Source: Chersky-840 sp036511675
GTDB taxonomy: Bacteria > Actinomycetota > Acidimicrobiia > Acidimicrobiales > UBA8190
DNA length: 64,000 nucleotides
Assembly: GCA_036511675.1 (NCBI GenBank)
Contig: DATCBU010000054.1
Coordinates: 1-64,000 of the forward strand
Direction: 5' to 3'
Of this stretch, positions 8,205 to 15,996 are shown piece by piece. How positions within the stretch are numbered: the stretch's first letter is position 1; each line of letters opens with the position of its first letter. The position numbers were made by a program, and so were the translations under genes. The notes beneath the pieces were generated by a model. That model was not told where the DNA came from. It was given only the letters and a program-made list of their open reading frames with translations, and did not search any database.

Positions 8205-9695
8205 ATGAGTGTCACTTTGGACAAACGGGTCGATGACTTTATTGCCACCAAGCGCCAGCTGTTTATCGGTGGTCAGTGGGTAGATTCGGCCTCGGGCCGG
8301 ACGTTCGAAACGCCGAATCCGGCGACCGGCGAGACGTTGGCCACGGTGGCTGAAGGGGACGCGGAGGATATCGACCGGGCTGTGCAGGCGGCTCGGAGGG
8401 CTTTCGAGGACGGTCCGTGGAGTCGCATGACCCCATCTGATCGGGGTCGGGTCATCTGGCGGATCGGTGACTTGATCCTCGAGCATGTCGAAGAGCTGGC
8501 GCAGCTCGAGACACTGGACAACGGCAAGCCGCTCAGCGTGGCTCGGGCGGCCGATGTGCCATTGGCTGCTGACTTGTTCCATTACATGGCTGGTTGGGCC
8601 ACCAAGATCGAGGGCAACTCCATCAGCCTCTCGGTGCCGTACGCCCCCGGCGCCAATTTTCACGCGTACACCCTGCGGGAGCCGATCGGGGTGGTGGGCC
8701 AGATCATTCCCTGGAATTTCCCCCTCCTGATGGCGGCGTGGAAACTCGGCCCTGCCCTGGCAACCGGGAACTGCGTGGTGCTCAAGCCGGCGGAGCAGAC
8801 GCCGCTGTCGGCCTTACGCTTGGCGGAACTGATCGCCGAGGCCGGGATGCCTGACGGTGTAGTCAATGTCGTCACAGGCTTCGGTGAGAGTGCCGGCGCA
8901 GCGCTCGCCGCGCATGACGACGTCGACAAGGTCGCGTTCACTGGTTCAACCGAGGTCGGCAAGCTGATCGTGCATGCGGCCGCGGGGAACATGAAGAAGC
9001 TCACCTTGGAACTGGGCGGCAAGAGCCCAAACATTGTGTTCGCCGACGTCGAGCCTGAGGTGGCGATCGCCGGCGCCGCCAACGCCATTTTCTTCAACCA
9101 CGGGCAATGCTGTGTGGCCGGATCGCGACTATTCGTCCAGGAAGATCGGTTCGATGAGGTGGTCAGTGGTGTCGCGGAGGTCGCCAAGTCGATCAAGTTG
9201 GGCAACGGGATGGACCCCGACACCCAGATGGGTCCGCTCGTCTCCGACGAGCAACTCCAGCGGGTCACCGGGTACCTAGAGTCCGGCAGAAGCGAGGGGG
9301 TCACGTCGCTTACCGGTGGGGGCAGGCGTGGCGATCGCGGCTACTTCGTGGAACCAACCGTGTTGACCGGGACCCGCCCGGACATGCGTGTGGTGCGAGA
9401 GGAGATCTTCGGCCCGGTAGTGGTCGCCTCCCCATTCCAGGACCTCGATGACATCGCTCGGGCGGCCAACGACACGCCTTACGGGCTCGGCGCGGGTATC
9501 TGGACCAAGGACATTTCCAAAGCGCACGCCCTGGCCAAGAAGATCAGGGCGGGAACCGTGTGGATCAACTGCTACAACATCTTCGACGCGGCCCTGCCAT
9601 TCGGAGGGTACAAGCAGTCCGGATGGGGCCGAGAGATGGGCCACGAGGCGCTCGAGGCTTACACCGAAGTCAAGGCGGTCTGCGCGCAACTCTGA
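8205..9695 (+). CDS. Aldehyde dehydrogenase (NAD(P)+)
   Basis: 496-residue ALDH superfamily enzyme, normal length, oxidising an aldehyde to the acid. Landmarks in order are GQIIPWNFPLLMAAWKLGPA (about 157-176, with the catalytic-site Asn), the Rossmann segment GFGESAGAALAAH and FTGSTEVGK, the general base Glu in LELGGKSPN (about 265-273), the nucleophile Cys in NHGQCCVAGSR (about 300), EEIFGPV, and PFGGYKQSGWGRE near the end. The ATG at 8205 follows a strong GGAGGAGGA, so the longer upstream reading is not used. It most resembles the betaine-/phenylacetaldehyde-dehydrogenase-like group, but the substrate cannot be told. It is monocistronic, between two decayed intergenic zones. Confidence 0.93.
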   Translation: MSVTLDKRVDDFIATKRQLFIGGQWVDSASGRTFETPNPATGETLATVAEGDAEDIDRAVQAARRAFEDGPWSRMTPSDRGRVIWRIGDLILEHVEELAQLETLDNGKPLSVARAADVPLAADLFHYMAGWATKIEGNSISLSVPYAPGANFHAYTLREPIGVVGQIIPWNFPLLMAAWKLGPALATGNCVVLKPAEQTPLSALRLAELIAEAGMPDGVVNVVTGFGESAGAALAAHDDVDKVAFTGSTEVGKLIVHAAAGNMKKLTLELGGKSPNIVFADVEPEVAIAGAANAIFFNHGQCCVAGSRLFVQEDRFDEVVSGVAEVAKSIKLGNGMDPDTQMGPLVSDEQLQRVTGYLESGRSEGVTSLTGGGRRGDRGYFVEPTVLTGTRPDMRVVREEIFGPVVVASPFQDLDDIARAANDTPYGLGAGIWTKDISKAHALAKKIRAGTVWINCYNIFDAALPFGGYKQSGWGREMGHEALEAYTEVKAVCAQL

Positions 9696-9860
9696 GAAGC
9701 CGATGCCCGGTTGTGGCGCGCCGGACCCGTAGCGTCTCGGTGCGACTCCCTGTTGGAGGGCTTACCGATCCACCAAGCGCATTGGCGATGACGGCCGTCC
9801 ACGTGTGGGACGCGGCCTCATTGACAGCCACCCTCGCGCCCTTCCGAATCGAACGTGGGC

Positions 9861-9938
9861 GCCGTCTCCACCCGGTAGGCCTCTATCGGTTCGGCGGTCA
9901 ACGACCCCACGCGGCTCCTCCGTGACACCTGGGTCTTG
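9861..9938 (+). pseudogene. Relic of a DHA2-type permease
   Basis: Translation gives AVSTR, a stop, then ASIGSAVNDPTRLLRDTWV. This matches the block AVSTRHAGIGSAVNDATRLL in the intact DHA2 permease at 26961-28550, and the DNA is visibly similar over about 70 nt (compare 28107-28180). It is a short decayed fragment with an in-frame stop. It lies between the aldehyde dehydrogenase and repeat copy C. Confidence 0.7.
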
Positions 9939-9983
9939 AGCCTGCCGACCGGTGAGCGGACTATTGGCCCTGTTGAGCCTCGG

Positions 9984-10056
9984 TGGATGAAAACTGGCCA
10001 GCGTCTCTGAGCTCACGTGATTGCGGCCACAAGTACGTGGAAACCCGAGATAGACA
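9984..10056 (+). repeat. Interspersed repeat, copy C
   Basis: The head is GGATGAAAACTGGCCAGC. The core TTGCGGCCACAAGTACGTGG (10021-10040) is the best-preserved core of the family, followed by AAACCCGAGATAG. It sits about 50 nt from the DHA2 relic in the 466-nt gap downstream of the copper operon. Nothing else recognisable is in this gap. Confidence 0.6.
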
Positions 10057-10161
10057 TGACCGACCCCCGGTCGAGCACGTGCCGTGGAATGCGACACGGA
10101 ATTCGGCGCCGCGCCCACCATCGACTTTGGCCAGATGGCCCAGATCGTCGACAACCAGGGC

Positions 10162-10923
10162 TCAAGGCGCGATCTCAGCTCTTGGGGTCGGGTCGTTCGT
10201 CTCGGCCGGAGTCTCGCCTCCGAGCACGCGGGGCCGCCCCAACCACACCGCCAGCAACGCAAGCAGCAAGGCGAAGCCGGCCACGATGAGAGACACCAAG
10301 GCGATGACATGGCCGTCCCCCGACGCCACCGCGGCCGTCGCGGGGCCCGACGCGCTGGGTGCTGTCGTGCTCGACGAGCCCGCCGCGCTGCCACGGCCTG
10401 GGGCGGTCAGCGTCAACGTCGGAGCAGGGTGGGCGGGATTGGGTGCGGCGCGGTCGGGAATCTGGATCCAAGAAACGGTGGTGCCGTCGCTGTACTCCTG
10501 AATCGCCTTGAAGATCAGCTCGTCGGTGCCCGAAGGGATGCCCTGCGCCAGGACATTGAACTCGCCAAACTGGCCGATCGGGATAGAGCCTCCGCTCCAA
10601 TCGATTTCCGACACAATCGATGTGAAGGTGCCGTCGTCGGTAGTGAGGGGTTTGGACAAATGAGTCGTCTGGACCTTTACGGTCCACCCCGAGCCCGCCT
10701 CGGGAGACACCACGACGATGGGGTGGGCCAGGGGAAATTGGACGCGCAGGCCCGTGACGCTGGCGACGATCGATTCGTTAGGGACCCGAAAGGTCAAGAT
10801 GGCATCACCGGTTCCCTGGGGAAGGGAAGACGGGCTGACGGTGACGTGGGCTTCGGCTGCTGCCCCCCACAGAACAACCGTCGCCAACGCGGCGGTCAGG
10901 ACAACAGCGACCTTGGTGAGCAT
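10162..10923 (-). CDS. YcnI/DUF1775 family copper-associated protein
   Basis: 253-residue exported, membrane-anchored protein. After the signal peptide the mature protein begins AHVTVSPSSLPQG, with the N-terminal histidine that binds copper in the YcnI family. The DUF1775 domain (about 26-165) includes FRVPNES, VSPEAGSGWTV and FNVLAQGIP. A Ser/Thr/Ala-rich linker follows, then one membrane helix (about 205-230, HVIALVSLIVAGFALLLALL) and a short cytoplasmic tail. The ATG at 10923 is preceded by GAGGAAGG. It lies 56 nt downstream of the copC-copD fusion on the same strand, the usual partner, so it probably helps handle periplasmic copper. Its biochemical role is not settled in the family. Confidence 0.9.
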   Translation of the reverse strand: MLTKVAVVLTAALATVVLWGAAAEAHVTVSPSSLPQGTGDAILTFRVPNESIVASVTGLRVQFPLAHPIVVVSPEAGSGWTVKVQTTHLSKPLTTDDGTFTSIVSEIDWSGGSIPIGQFGEFNVLAQGIPSGTDELIFKAIQEYSDGTTVSWIQIPDRAAPNPAHPAPTLTLTAPGRGSAAGSSSTTAPSASGPATAAVASGDGHVIALVSLIVAGFALLLALLAVWLGRPRVLGGETPAETNDPTPRAEIAP

Positions 10924-10979
10924 CGATTGGACCTTCCTCGGCTCGATTCGACAGGGCATGGTGAGCAAACGGGATTTGA

Positions 10980-12902
10980 TCATCCAACCTGGTCGACGAA
11001 GCTGGCGTCGGGCTCGTCGAAAGGTGACACCTGGATCTGGAGCGTGATCTGCCACGAGCCGATGATCGGCGGATCGGGGGTATTGGACAAAACGAACTTC
11101 CCGACTCCCACCCTGTGCATATCGGCCTCGATCGGTCCGACGTTCTCCGCGGGAAATGTCAGGTACACCGACACGCTCTCGGCCTTGTCTGTCGGTGCGC
11201 CGTCCGACCCCGTGAACTGGGCGACGAAGTTGTTGACCAATGCCTGGTTCGGGGTGATGCGCAGGGAGATGTGCCCCCCCTCGAAAGGATGGGTCTGGGC
11301 GAAGGGCACGGGACGGGCCACCACAGGAGCCCCGTTGCTTGGTGTGCCGTTGGCGAGCAGCGCGGTCACCGCCAGGACCGCGACCACCCCGGCCGCCTCG
11401 ACCCGCAACGTTGCCTTCAGCCGGTACCACCCGGCCCCGAGTGTGCCGGTGCCGCTGGCACCGCGTCGACTCTTCGCATCGGCAAACAGGATGGGGAGCA
11501 ACAAATATCGGTTGTACGCGGCCATGAATAGGAGCAGCCCCACCAAAGCCACCTTGACTAGCAGGATCTGTCCATAACCGGTGTCGACCAGATTGGAGAG
11601 CGATCCCACCTCGGCCACGGCGAGCAGCACGCCTGCCACAAGGAGGACGGCCACCGACACCCCGGCCATCGTCGAGAACCGACCCACGACTTCGACTGTC
11701 GACGCAAGGACACTGGGCTCAGGGCCGTCGAGGACATTGCAATTCCCCGCAATATCTCCCCCGGCGTCACGGGGGGGAGCGCTGCGTTCGAGGACTGCCG
11801 TGGTGGCGCTGCGGTAGCTGCCGGTGGGCAGCGCGCGAGCGTCGTCGCCCATCAAGACGTCTTCGTCGTGAGTTCGACGCGCCGGCGCCATTTCACCCAC
11901 CAGCCGGGCGGCCCGGGCGCGGGTGTGCAGCACGACGACCAACCCGGCAAGCCCGCCTGTCCACATGGCTGCCGCCACCGCGTGGACGACGTCGGCAGGG
12001 ATGCTCAGCCAGCGTTCCGGCGACACAATGGCGTGACCGAAGAGCACGAATGCTCCCGCCGACGCAAGCAATCCGTAGAAGGCGGCAAATTGCGCGGCGA
12101 CGGCATTCGAGAGACGCAGCGACCACACGCACGCGACCAGCCCGAGGAACTGCAGAGCAGTCTGGGCACCGAACTTCCCCCCACCCGCTTGCCGGTCCAC
12201 GCTCCAGTGGGCAACGCTCCCCCAACTTCCTCCGGTGAGCGCCGCCTGAGCCCCGACGGTGACCACCATGCCCGCCGCCGCGACGGCAATGGCCGCCACA
12301 CACCACCGCCGCAGTCGCCACCGTTCGGGGCCTGTCCTCAGGATGAAGGCCAGGAAGAACGCCAGCCCCGAGCCGACCAGCACCCCGAGGTAAATAAGGA
12401 ATTGTCCGAATTTGTCGACGAAGCTGGTGAAAGAGCCGGTTCGCCGAGCGAGTTGGTTGATGTCGCCTGGACTGGCGCGACCAACCAGGAAGACGATGCC
12501 CCCGCTCACCACGTGTCCGTCGACCGAGGTCACCGTGTAGTTGGCGACGAAGGCCCCGTTGCCCAGATTACCCGGAAGGCCCACTTGCAGGGTGTCCGGT
12601 GAGGGGTGCGCCGCAGCACCGCGGGTCACCTCGGACCCGGTGGACGCCAGAACGATGAGGCCTCCGTTGTCGGGTTTCACCGGTTGGTCGAAGACGACGG
12701 TGACCGAGGTCGGGGCCCGACGGAGATGGGCGCCGGACGCTGGAGACGACGACACCACCGCCGCATGGGCACTGGCGACCCCCGCCCAGCCCAAGACGAT
12801 CGCCGCCGCCATCGGCCCTACGAGAAGCCAGCGACGCGCCGACCCGCCTTCCATCCGACGTCGCGCTCGGGCGGTCGCGCACGCCACCGACGGGCCGTTC
12901 AT
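10980..12902 (-). CDS. CopC-CopD fusion, copper import/resistance protein
   Basis: 640 residues. After a signal peptide the mature end reads HAAVVSSSPASGAHL, a CopC fold with its N-terminal copper-ligand histidine, and the domain closes with TSVDGHVVSGGIVFLVG (about 120-140). A CopD membrane domain of about eight helices follows (about 165-530), with the His-containing segments FVLFGHAIVSPERW and IPADVVHAVAAAMWTGGLAG. The final ~110 residues form a further extracytoplasmic beta-rich domain (HPFEGGHISLRITPNQALV). The central cytoplasmic insertion around 340-405 is hydrophilic. The start lies four bases past the stop of the upstream gene, suggesting translational coupling. Confidence 0.92.
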   Translation of the reverse strand: MNGPSVACATARARRRMEGGSARRWLLVGPMAAAIVLGWAGVASAHAAVVSSSPASGAHLRRAPTSVTVVFDQPVKPDNGGLIVLASTGSEVTRGAAAHPSPDTLQVGLPGNLGNGAFVANYTVTSVDGHVVSGGIVFLVGRASPGDINQLARRTGSFTSFVDKFGQFLIYLGVLVGSGLAFFLAFILRTGPERWRLRRWCVAAIAVAAAGMVVTVGAQAALTGGSWGSVAHWSVDRQAGGGKFGAQTALQFLGLVACVWSLRLSNAVAAQFAAFYGLLASAGAFVLFGHAIVSPERWLSIPADVVHAVAAAMWTGGLAGLVVVLHTRARAARLVGEMAPARRTHDEDVLMGDDARALPTGSYRSATTAVLERSAPPRDAGGDIAGNCNVLDGPEPSVLASTVEVVGRFSTMAGVSVAVLLVAGVLLAVAEVGSLSNLVDTGYGQILLVKVALVGLLLFMAAYNRYLLLPILFADAKSRRGASGTGTLGAGWYRLKATLRVEAAGVVAVLAVTALLANGTPSNGAPVVARPVPFAQTHPFEGGHISLRITPNQALVNNFVAQFTGSDGAPTDKAESVSVYLTFPAENVGPIEADMHRVGVGKFVLSNTPDPPIIGSWQITLQIQVSPFDEPDASFVDQVG

Positions 12903-12906
12903 CAGG

Positions 12907-14193
12907 TCATGATTGACGCAGACAGAATCCGATCGCGTCGGTGAGGTCGGTGTTCCCGGGGCAGTACACGTGGGGGTTGGAGTGCGAGAAGACTCCGAGC
13001 GGGCTCTCCCAGCCGGGAACCACCCATGCGTGGACCATCCACAGCGTCTTCGCCAGGAACTGCCCGTGCACGGTGGCGCACTGCGCAGGTGTGACCGAGG
13101 TGTCGGGAGCGAAGGGCACCCCGATCATTCCGTGGGTGTAGGTGATGCAGAGATTCGAGTGCTGGTGCCAGTGGTCGTTGGGACCGGCGAATCCCGATGG
13201 CGCCGTGACGTTGAACGACTCGTACATGACGCCGACGACCCGGCAACTGTCGGCGAGGCAGTCATAGATCCACGACCCCGGATGAGCGGCATTGATGGAC
13301 CCGTCGGGGTTGACTCCGTTGAGCGCCGATGCATTCAAGAGTTGATAATGGGCACCGACCCCCGGAGCCATCCCCCCGGCCAGGATCATCCCCGCCTTCT
13401 TGGCGTCCGCGACGGTCGGAAAGCGGAGGGCAGCTTGTTCGGCCTCATACAGCTGCAGGGACAAGACCGATTGCGTCGCGGAGTCGACCGGGACCCATGG
13501 CTTCAATTCGGCCTTCTCGGTGTCATTCCCCGAGGCGATCTGGAGGAACCGCGCTGTGCTCTGCCCGGGGACGCGTACCGAGTTGAAGAACGGGTTGGGC
13601 GTCGTGGCGGGCGGGGGGGTGCTGGTCCTGCTCGGAGGAGAGGCCGCCGTGGCGGGGATGGACAGTGCGGTCATAGTGAGGACGACCACCGCGACCGGGA
13701 TCACCGAGGACATCACCAACGTGGAAGAAGACCAAGCGGTACCGATCGTGGGTCGCCGAACAAGCGTCAGCGCGGTGGCGAGCGCCACACCTGACAGTGC
13801 GACTCCGACGCCACCAGCGAAGCCGCTGGCGTGGTGGCCGGCCAGGACTTCCGCCCACAGCGCTCCGATGGCGAGGTTGAGGATGGCGAGCCCCTCGAAC
13901 AGCGAACGGGACGGCCTCAGTAGCCCCGTGACGCCCGTAGCGATCTGTGCCCAGGCGGCCAGAACCAGCCCGATCGCTCCGATGCGCCATCCGGCGAAGT
14001 GCGGCCCGGCCACGACGAACGACAAGATGGCCGAGCAACCAAGCACGGCCGCCACGAACAGGGGCCCCGGGAGCGCGAAGGCGGTCGTGTCGGTGGGACC
14101 TCCATTGCCGCTGTTCCAGGGCGTCTCAGCCAGGGCGGGCTCGGTTTTGGGCTCGGAGCTGATCCTTTCAAGTCGCTCGATCAGGTCGGTCAT
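12907..14193 (-). CDS. Membrane protein with extracytoplasmic HWHQH domain
   Basis: 428 residues of no recognised family. The N-terminal half has about five hydrophobic segments (about 27-195, for example LFVAAVLGCSAILSFVVAG). A Pro/Thr-rich linker (PSRTSTPPPATTPNPFF) then leads to a ~220-residue outer domain. That domain contains YDCLADSCRVVGVMYE, the histidine cluster NDHWHQHSNLCITYTHG, TPAQCATVHG, MVHAWVVPGWESP and SHSNPHVYCPGN: many His and paired Cys. It is the first gene of the operon with copC-copD and the YcnI homologue, so a metal-binding role at the cell surface is plausible but inferred. The ATG is preceded by AGGACGGGGG. Confidence 0.8.
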   Translation of the reverse strand: MTDLIERLERISSEPKTEPALAETPWNSGNGGPTDTTAFALPGPLFVAAVLGCSAILSFVVAGPHFAGWRIGAIGLVLAAWAQIATGVTGLLRPSRSLFEGLAILNLAIGALWAEVLAGHHASGFAGGVGVALSGVALATALTLVRRPTIGTAWSSSTLVMSSVIPVAVVVLTMTALSIPATAASPPSRTSTPPPATTPNPFFNSVRVPGQSTARFLQIASGNDTEKAELKPWVPVDSATQSVLSLQLYEAEQAALRFPTVADAKKAGMILAGGMAPGVGAHYQLLNASALNGVNPDGSINAAHPGSWIYDCLADSCRVVGVMYESFNVTAPSGFAGPNDHWHQHSNLCITYTHGMIGVPFAPDTSVTPAQCATVHGQFLAKTLWMVHAWVVPGWESPLGVFSHSNPHVYCPGNTDLTDAIGFCLRQS

Positions 14194-14234
14194 CGTTGCC
14201 CCCGTCCTCGCGGCCCCTCGGGCCCATATAGCCC

Positions 14235-14249
14235 GGGGATCAAATCCCC
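14235..14249. promoter_or_regulatory. Inverted repeat upstream of the copper operon
   Basis: GGGGATCAAATCCCC is a 6-bp perfect inverted repeat with a 3-nt centre, 42 nt upstream of the first gene of the copper operon and just after ATATAG. It is a candidate operator. It does not match a copper-operator consensus I can recall, and no regulator gene is adjacent. Confidence 0.35.
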
Positions 14250-14280
14250 AAGCCCCCTTGATGTCAGAACGCTAATCCCG

Positions 14281-14330
14281 TGGCTGCCGAAAATCTCATC
14301 CGGAGTCGTTTAGCTGGACTTTCGTCAAAG
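14281..14330 (+). repeat. Interspersed repeat, copy D (head only)
   Basis: GGCTGCCGAAAATCTCATCC matches the head of copies A and E; the core is missing or diverged. It lies between the copper operon and copy E in the same 488-nt gap. Confidence 0.45.
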
Positions 14331-14402
14331 CCGAGTGACGACGACGCTGAGCCGCGGCTCGGTCCTTCCTCTACTACCCTCGGCTTGTCCGATGCTCCCG
14401 TG

Positions 14403-14500
14403 AGTGCCGAAATGACTCACCCGATCCGCCAACCAGGGCCTTCCCGTTTTCATTGCGCCAGCAATTGAGTGGGAAATCAGGGTCAACAGTGTCCGAAACG
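14403..14500 (+). repeat. Interspersed repeat, copy E
   Basis: The head is GTGCCGAAATGACTCACCC. The core ATTGCGCCAGCAATTGAGTG continues into GGAAATC at 14452-14478, then GGGTCAACAGTGTC. About 50 nt further is CCCCACGAACGAACGCAC, a short version of the ACGA tail. A 19-codon frame starting at 14606 (MPRVIDAHSDPERYPSLKR) follows; it is too short to call. Confidence 0.55.
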
Positions 14501-14681
14501 GCCGTTCCGAAGTCGGTCCCAGCCCTGGAAGACCGGGTTTTGTCGTTAGCCCCACGAACGAACGCACAAAACGAAGGTATTCGCATCACAAGACAAGGGA
14601 CCACCATGCCCCGAGTAATTGATGCCCATTCAGATCCTGAGCGATATCCGAGTCTCAAACGTTAGGGATCCCAACATCGCA

Positions 14682-14978
14682 CTATCTCCGAACGCGCCAG
14701 CTGGCAAGGCAGTTATGCACCTCATGGAACTGGGTTTCGGGTGGGTGGTTGATCCCCGCCGCTTGAAACATCGGGCGACACCTCTCCACGAACCTCTCGT
14801 AAGCGTCCCGACTTTCCCAAACATCAACGACACGAATCCCGTCGTCGGTCCTCGTCACCCAGTGGAAGAGCGCCCCAGGTGCGCTCGGCCCACCAGGTAG
14901 AAAGCCCATCGATTCGACGATCTCGTCGTACTGGTGAAGTGTGGCGCCGCGGAAATCGAGTTGCACACCAATGGCCAT
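14682..14978 (-). CDS. Small ABM/dimeric alpha-beta barrel-like protein
   Basis: 98 residues, cytoplasmic. It reads MAIGVQLDFRGATLHQYDEI, then FHWVTRTDDGIRVVDVWESR and a C-terminal PETQFHEVHN strand. That pattern is common in actinobacterial proteins of the ferredoxin-like barrel type related to antibiotic-biosynthesis monooxygenases. The real activity is unknown. The start codon shares one base with the stop of the upstream gene (TAATG), so the two are translationally coupled. Both are barrel-like proteins and may form a hetero-oligomer, which is speculative. Confidence 0.75.
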   Translation of the reverse strand: MAIGVQLDFRGATLHQYDEIVESMGFLPGGPSAPGALFHWVTRTDDGIRVVDVWESRDAYERFVERCRPMFQAAGINHPPETQFHEVHNCLASWRVRR

Positions 14979-15409
14979 TACAACCCCCGTGCTGTGAAAG
15001 GCCGAGACCGTGACTCATCTCGCCGCTGGTGCACCGCGAGTGCCACGTTTGGGATTCCGTCAGGACATGGAATGAGTGCGAGTACCTCGTACGCCCGGCT
15101 GGTGGCGCCAGTGTCGGTTGCGTCGGAGATCAATGCCAGGGCGTCCTCGGCTTTATGCGCTGTTGCGGCGGCGTCAGCCGTGTCCCAGAGGGTGATGATG
15201 ATCACTTGGTTGCGAACGCCGTCATGCTCGAGGCACAGAAGTCCCTTGTAGCCAGGGCTGTGATCGAGTTTCGCTATTGAATGGTTCAGGGCTTCGATCA
15301 CCGAAGGCATGTGGTCTTGCTCGACATGAAAGGTTGAAACTTTCGCATACACCGCGCCAGGAGACTCTCTTTGTGTCTCTGTACTGTTGGACTGATTTGC
15401 GAGTGTCAT
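14978..15409 (-). CDS. ABM-like barrel protein, second of a coupled pair
   Basis: 143 residues by the ATG at 15409. The core reads VYAKVSTFHVEQDHMPSVIE and GYKGLLCLEHDGVRNQVIII, then TLWDTADAAAT, the alternating strand-helix pattern of a stress-response A/B barrel or ABM-type domain. A C-terminal strand AYEVLALIPC and a basic tail follow. No active-site residues are assignable. The longer upstream open frame is rejected because it crosses the PilZ gene in another frame. It lies 37 nt after the PilZ gene on the same strand, so PilZ and the two ABM-like genes probably form one operon. Confidence 0.7.
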   Translation of the reverse strand: MTLANQSNSTETQRESPGAVYAKVSTFHVEQDHMPSVIEALNHSIAKLDHSPGYKGLLCLEHDGVRNQVIIITLWDTADAAATAHKAEDALALISDATDTGATSRAYEVLALIPCPDGIPNVALAVHQRRDESRSRPFTARGL

Positions 15410-15446
15410 GACCGCCGCCGATGTATACGAGTTACACGATCGTGGA

Positions 15447-15830
15447 TCACCAGGACACCTGCAGCTGCTCGATGACCTTGACGATCGCTTGCTCAGTGTC
15501 AGAAAGTCCGACGAACTCCAGGCCCGTCCGGATTCCGCCCCGAGTGCCGCTATCAACGTTCTTGACCGTCCCCATGAGGCGAACACTGATGGACTCGCCG
15601 ACGGGGGCTTGGACCAGAACGACGAGTCGGTGTCCGACGAGAAGACCCGGGTCATCGTCGTCACCGATTGGAAATATTTCGAGTCCAACCCCAAGGACGG
15701 AGATGTCGAGAACACGACACTCGCCCCATTCCGATGCGTGGTTATCCTCAACGATGTAGCGGCCAGACCAGCTTGTTGTCGCGATTCGGGGAACCCGCCT
15801 GCGGAATTCTGTGTCCGGCCTTTGTTCCAT
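15447..15830 (-). CDS. PilZ-domain protein
   Basis: 127 residues consisting of little more than a PilZ domain, the cyclic-di-GMP receptor fold. Both ligand motifs are present: RxxxR as RRVPR near residues 11-15, and DxSxxG as DISVLGVG near residue 42. The domain continues through GHRLVVLVQAPVG and GLEFVGLS. Ligand binding is therefore likely. The ATG is preceded by AAAGGA. It is the first gene of a probable three-gene unit with two ABM-like proteins and is divergent from a MerR-PAS-PAS-GAF regulator. Two GGDEF proteins elsewhere in the window could supply the ligand. Confidence 0.85.
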   Translation of the reverse strand: MEQRPDTEFRRRVPRIATTSWSGRYIVEDNHASEWGECRVLDISVLGVGLEIFPIGDDDDPGLLVGHRLVVLVQAPVGESISVRLMGTVKNVDSGTRGGIRTGLEFVGLSDTEQAIVKVIEQLQVSW

Positions 15831-15972
15831 GCTGTCCTTTCACGAGCCGTCGCCGCGTCCTCGGGGCCATCGGCCGTGGTCGAGGAGAAGGTCGCCTTCG
15901 CCACTTTCGGCCCAGCTAGAACACGAATCAAGCAATCCCCCTCCCTTGGGTAGAGGAATCCTTGTACTTCTT

Positions 15973-15987
15973 GTAGAGGTCCTCTAC
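15973..15987. promoter_or_regulatory. 15-bp palindrome at the MerR-PAS start
   Basis: GTAGAGGTCCTCTAC is a perfect 7-bp inverted repeat around one central base. It ends nine bases before the ATG of the MerR-like regulator and overlaps the zone where its ribosome binding site and promoter would lie. It is the natural candidate for autoregulation, and possibly for control of the divergent PilZ operon. Confidence 0.55.
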
Positions 15988-15996
15988 CTTGAGGAG

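Noticed and set aside
14231..14260. tRNA-like T-arm (GGGGATCAAATCCCC)
   Set aside because: The stem-loop does not have a 7-nt T-loop, and no acceptor, D or anticodon arms can be drawn around it.
14606..14665. 19-codon frame MPRVIDAHSDPERYPSLKR after repeat copy E
   Set aside because: The start resembles amidohydrolase N-termini, but the frame is too short and has no downstream continuation.
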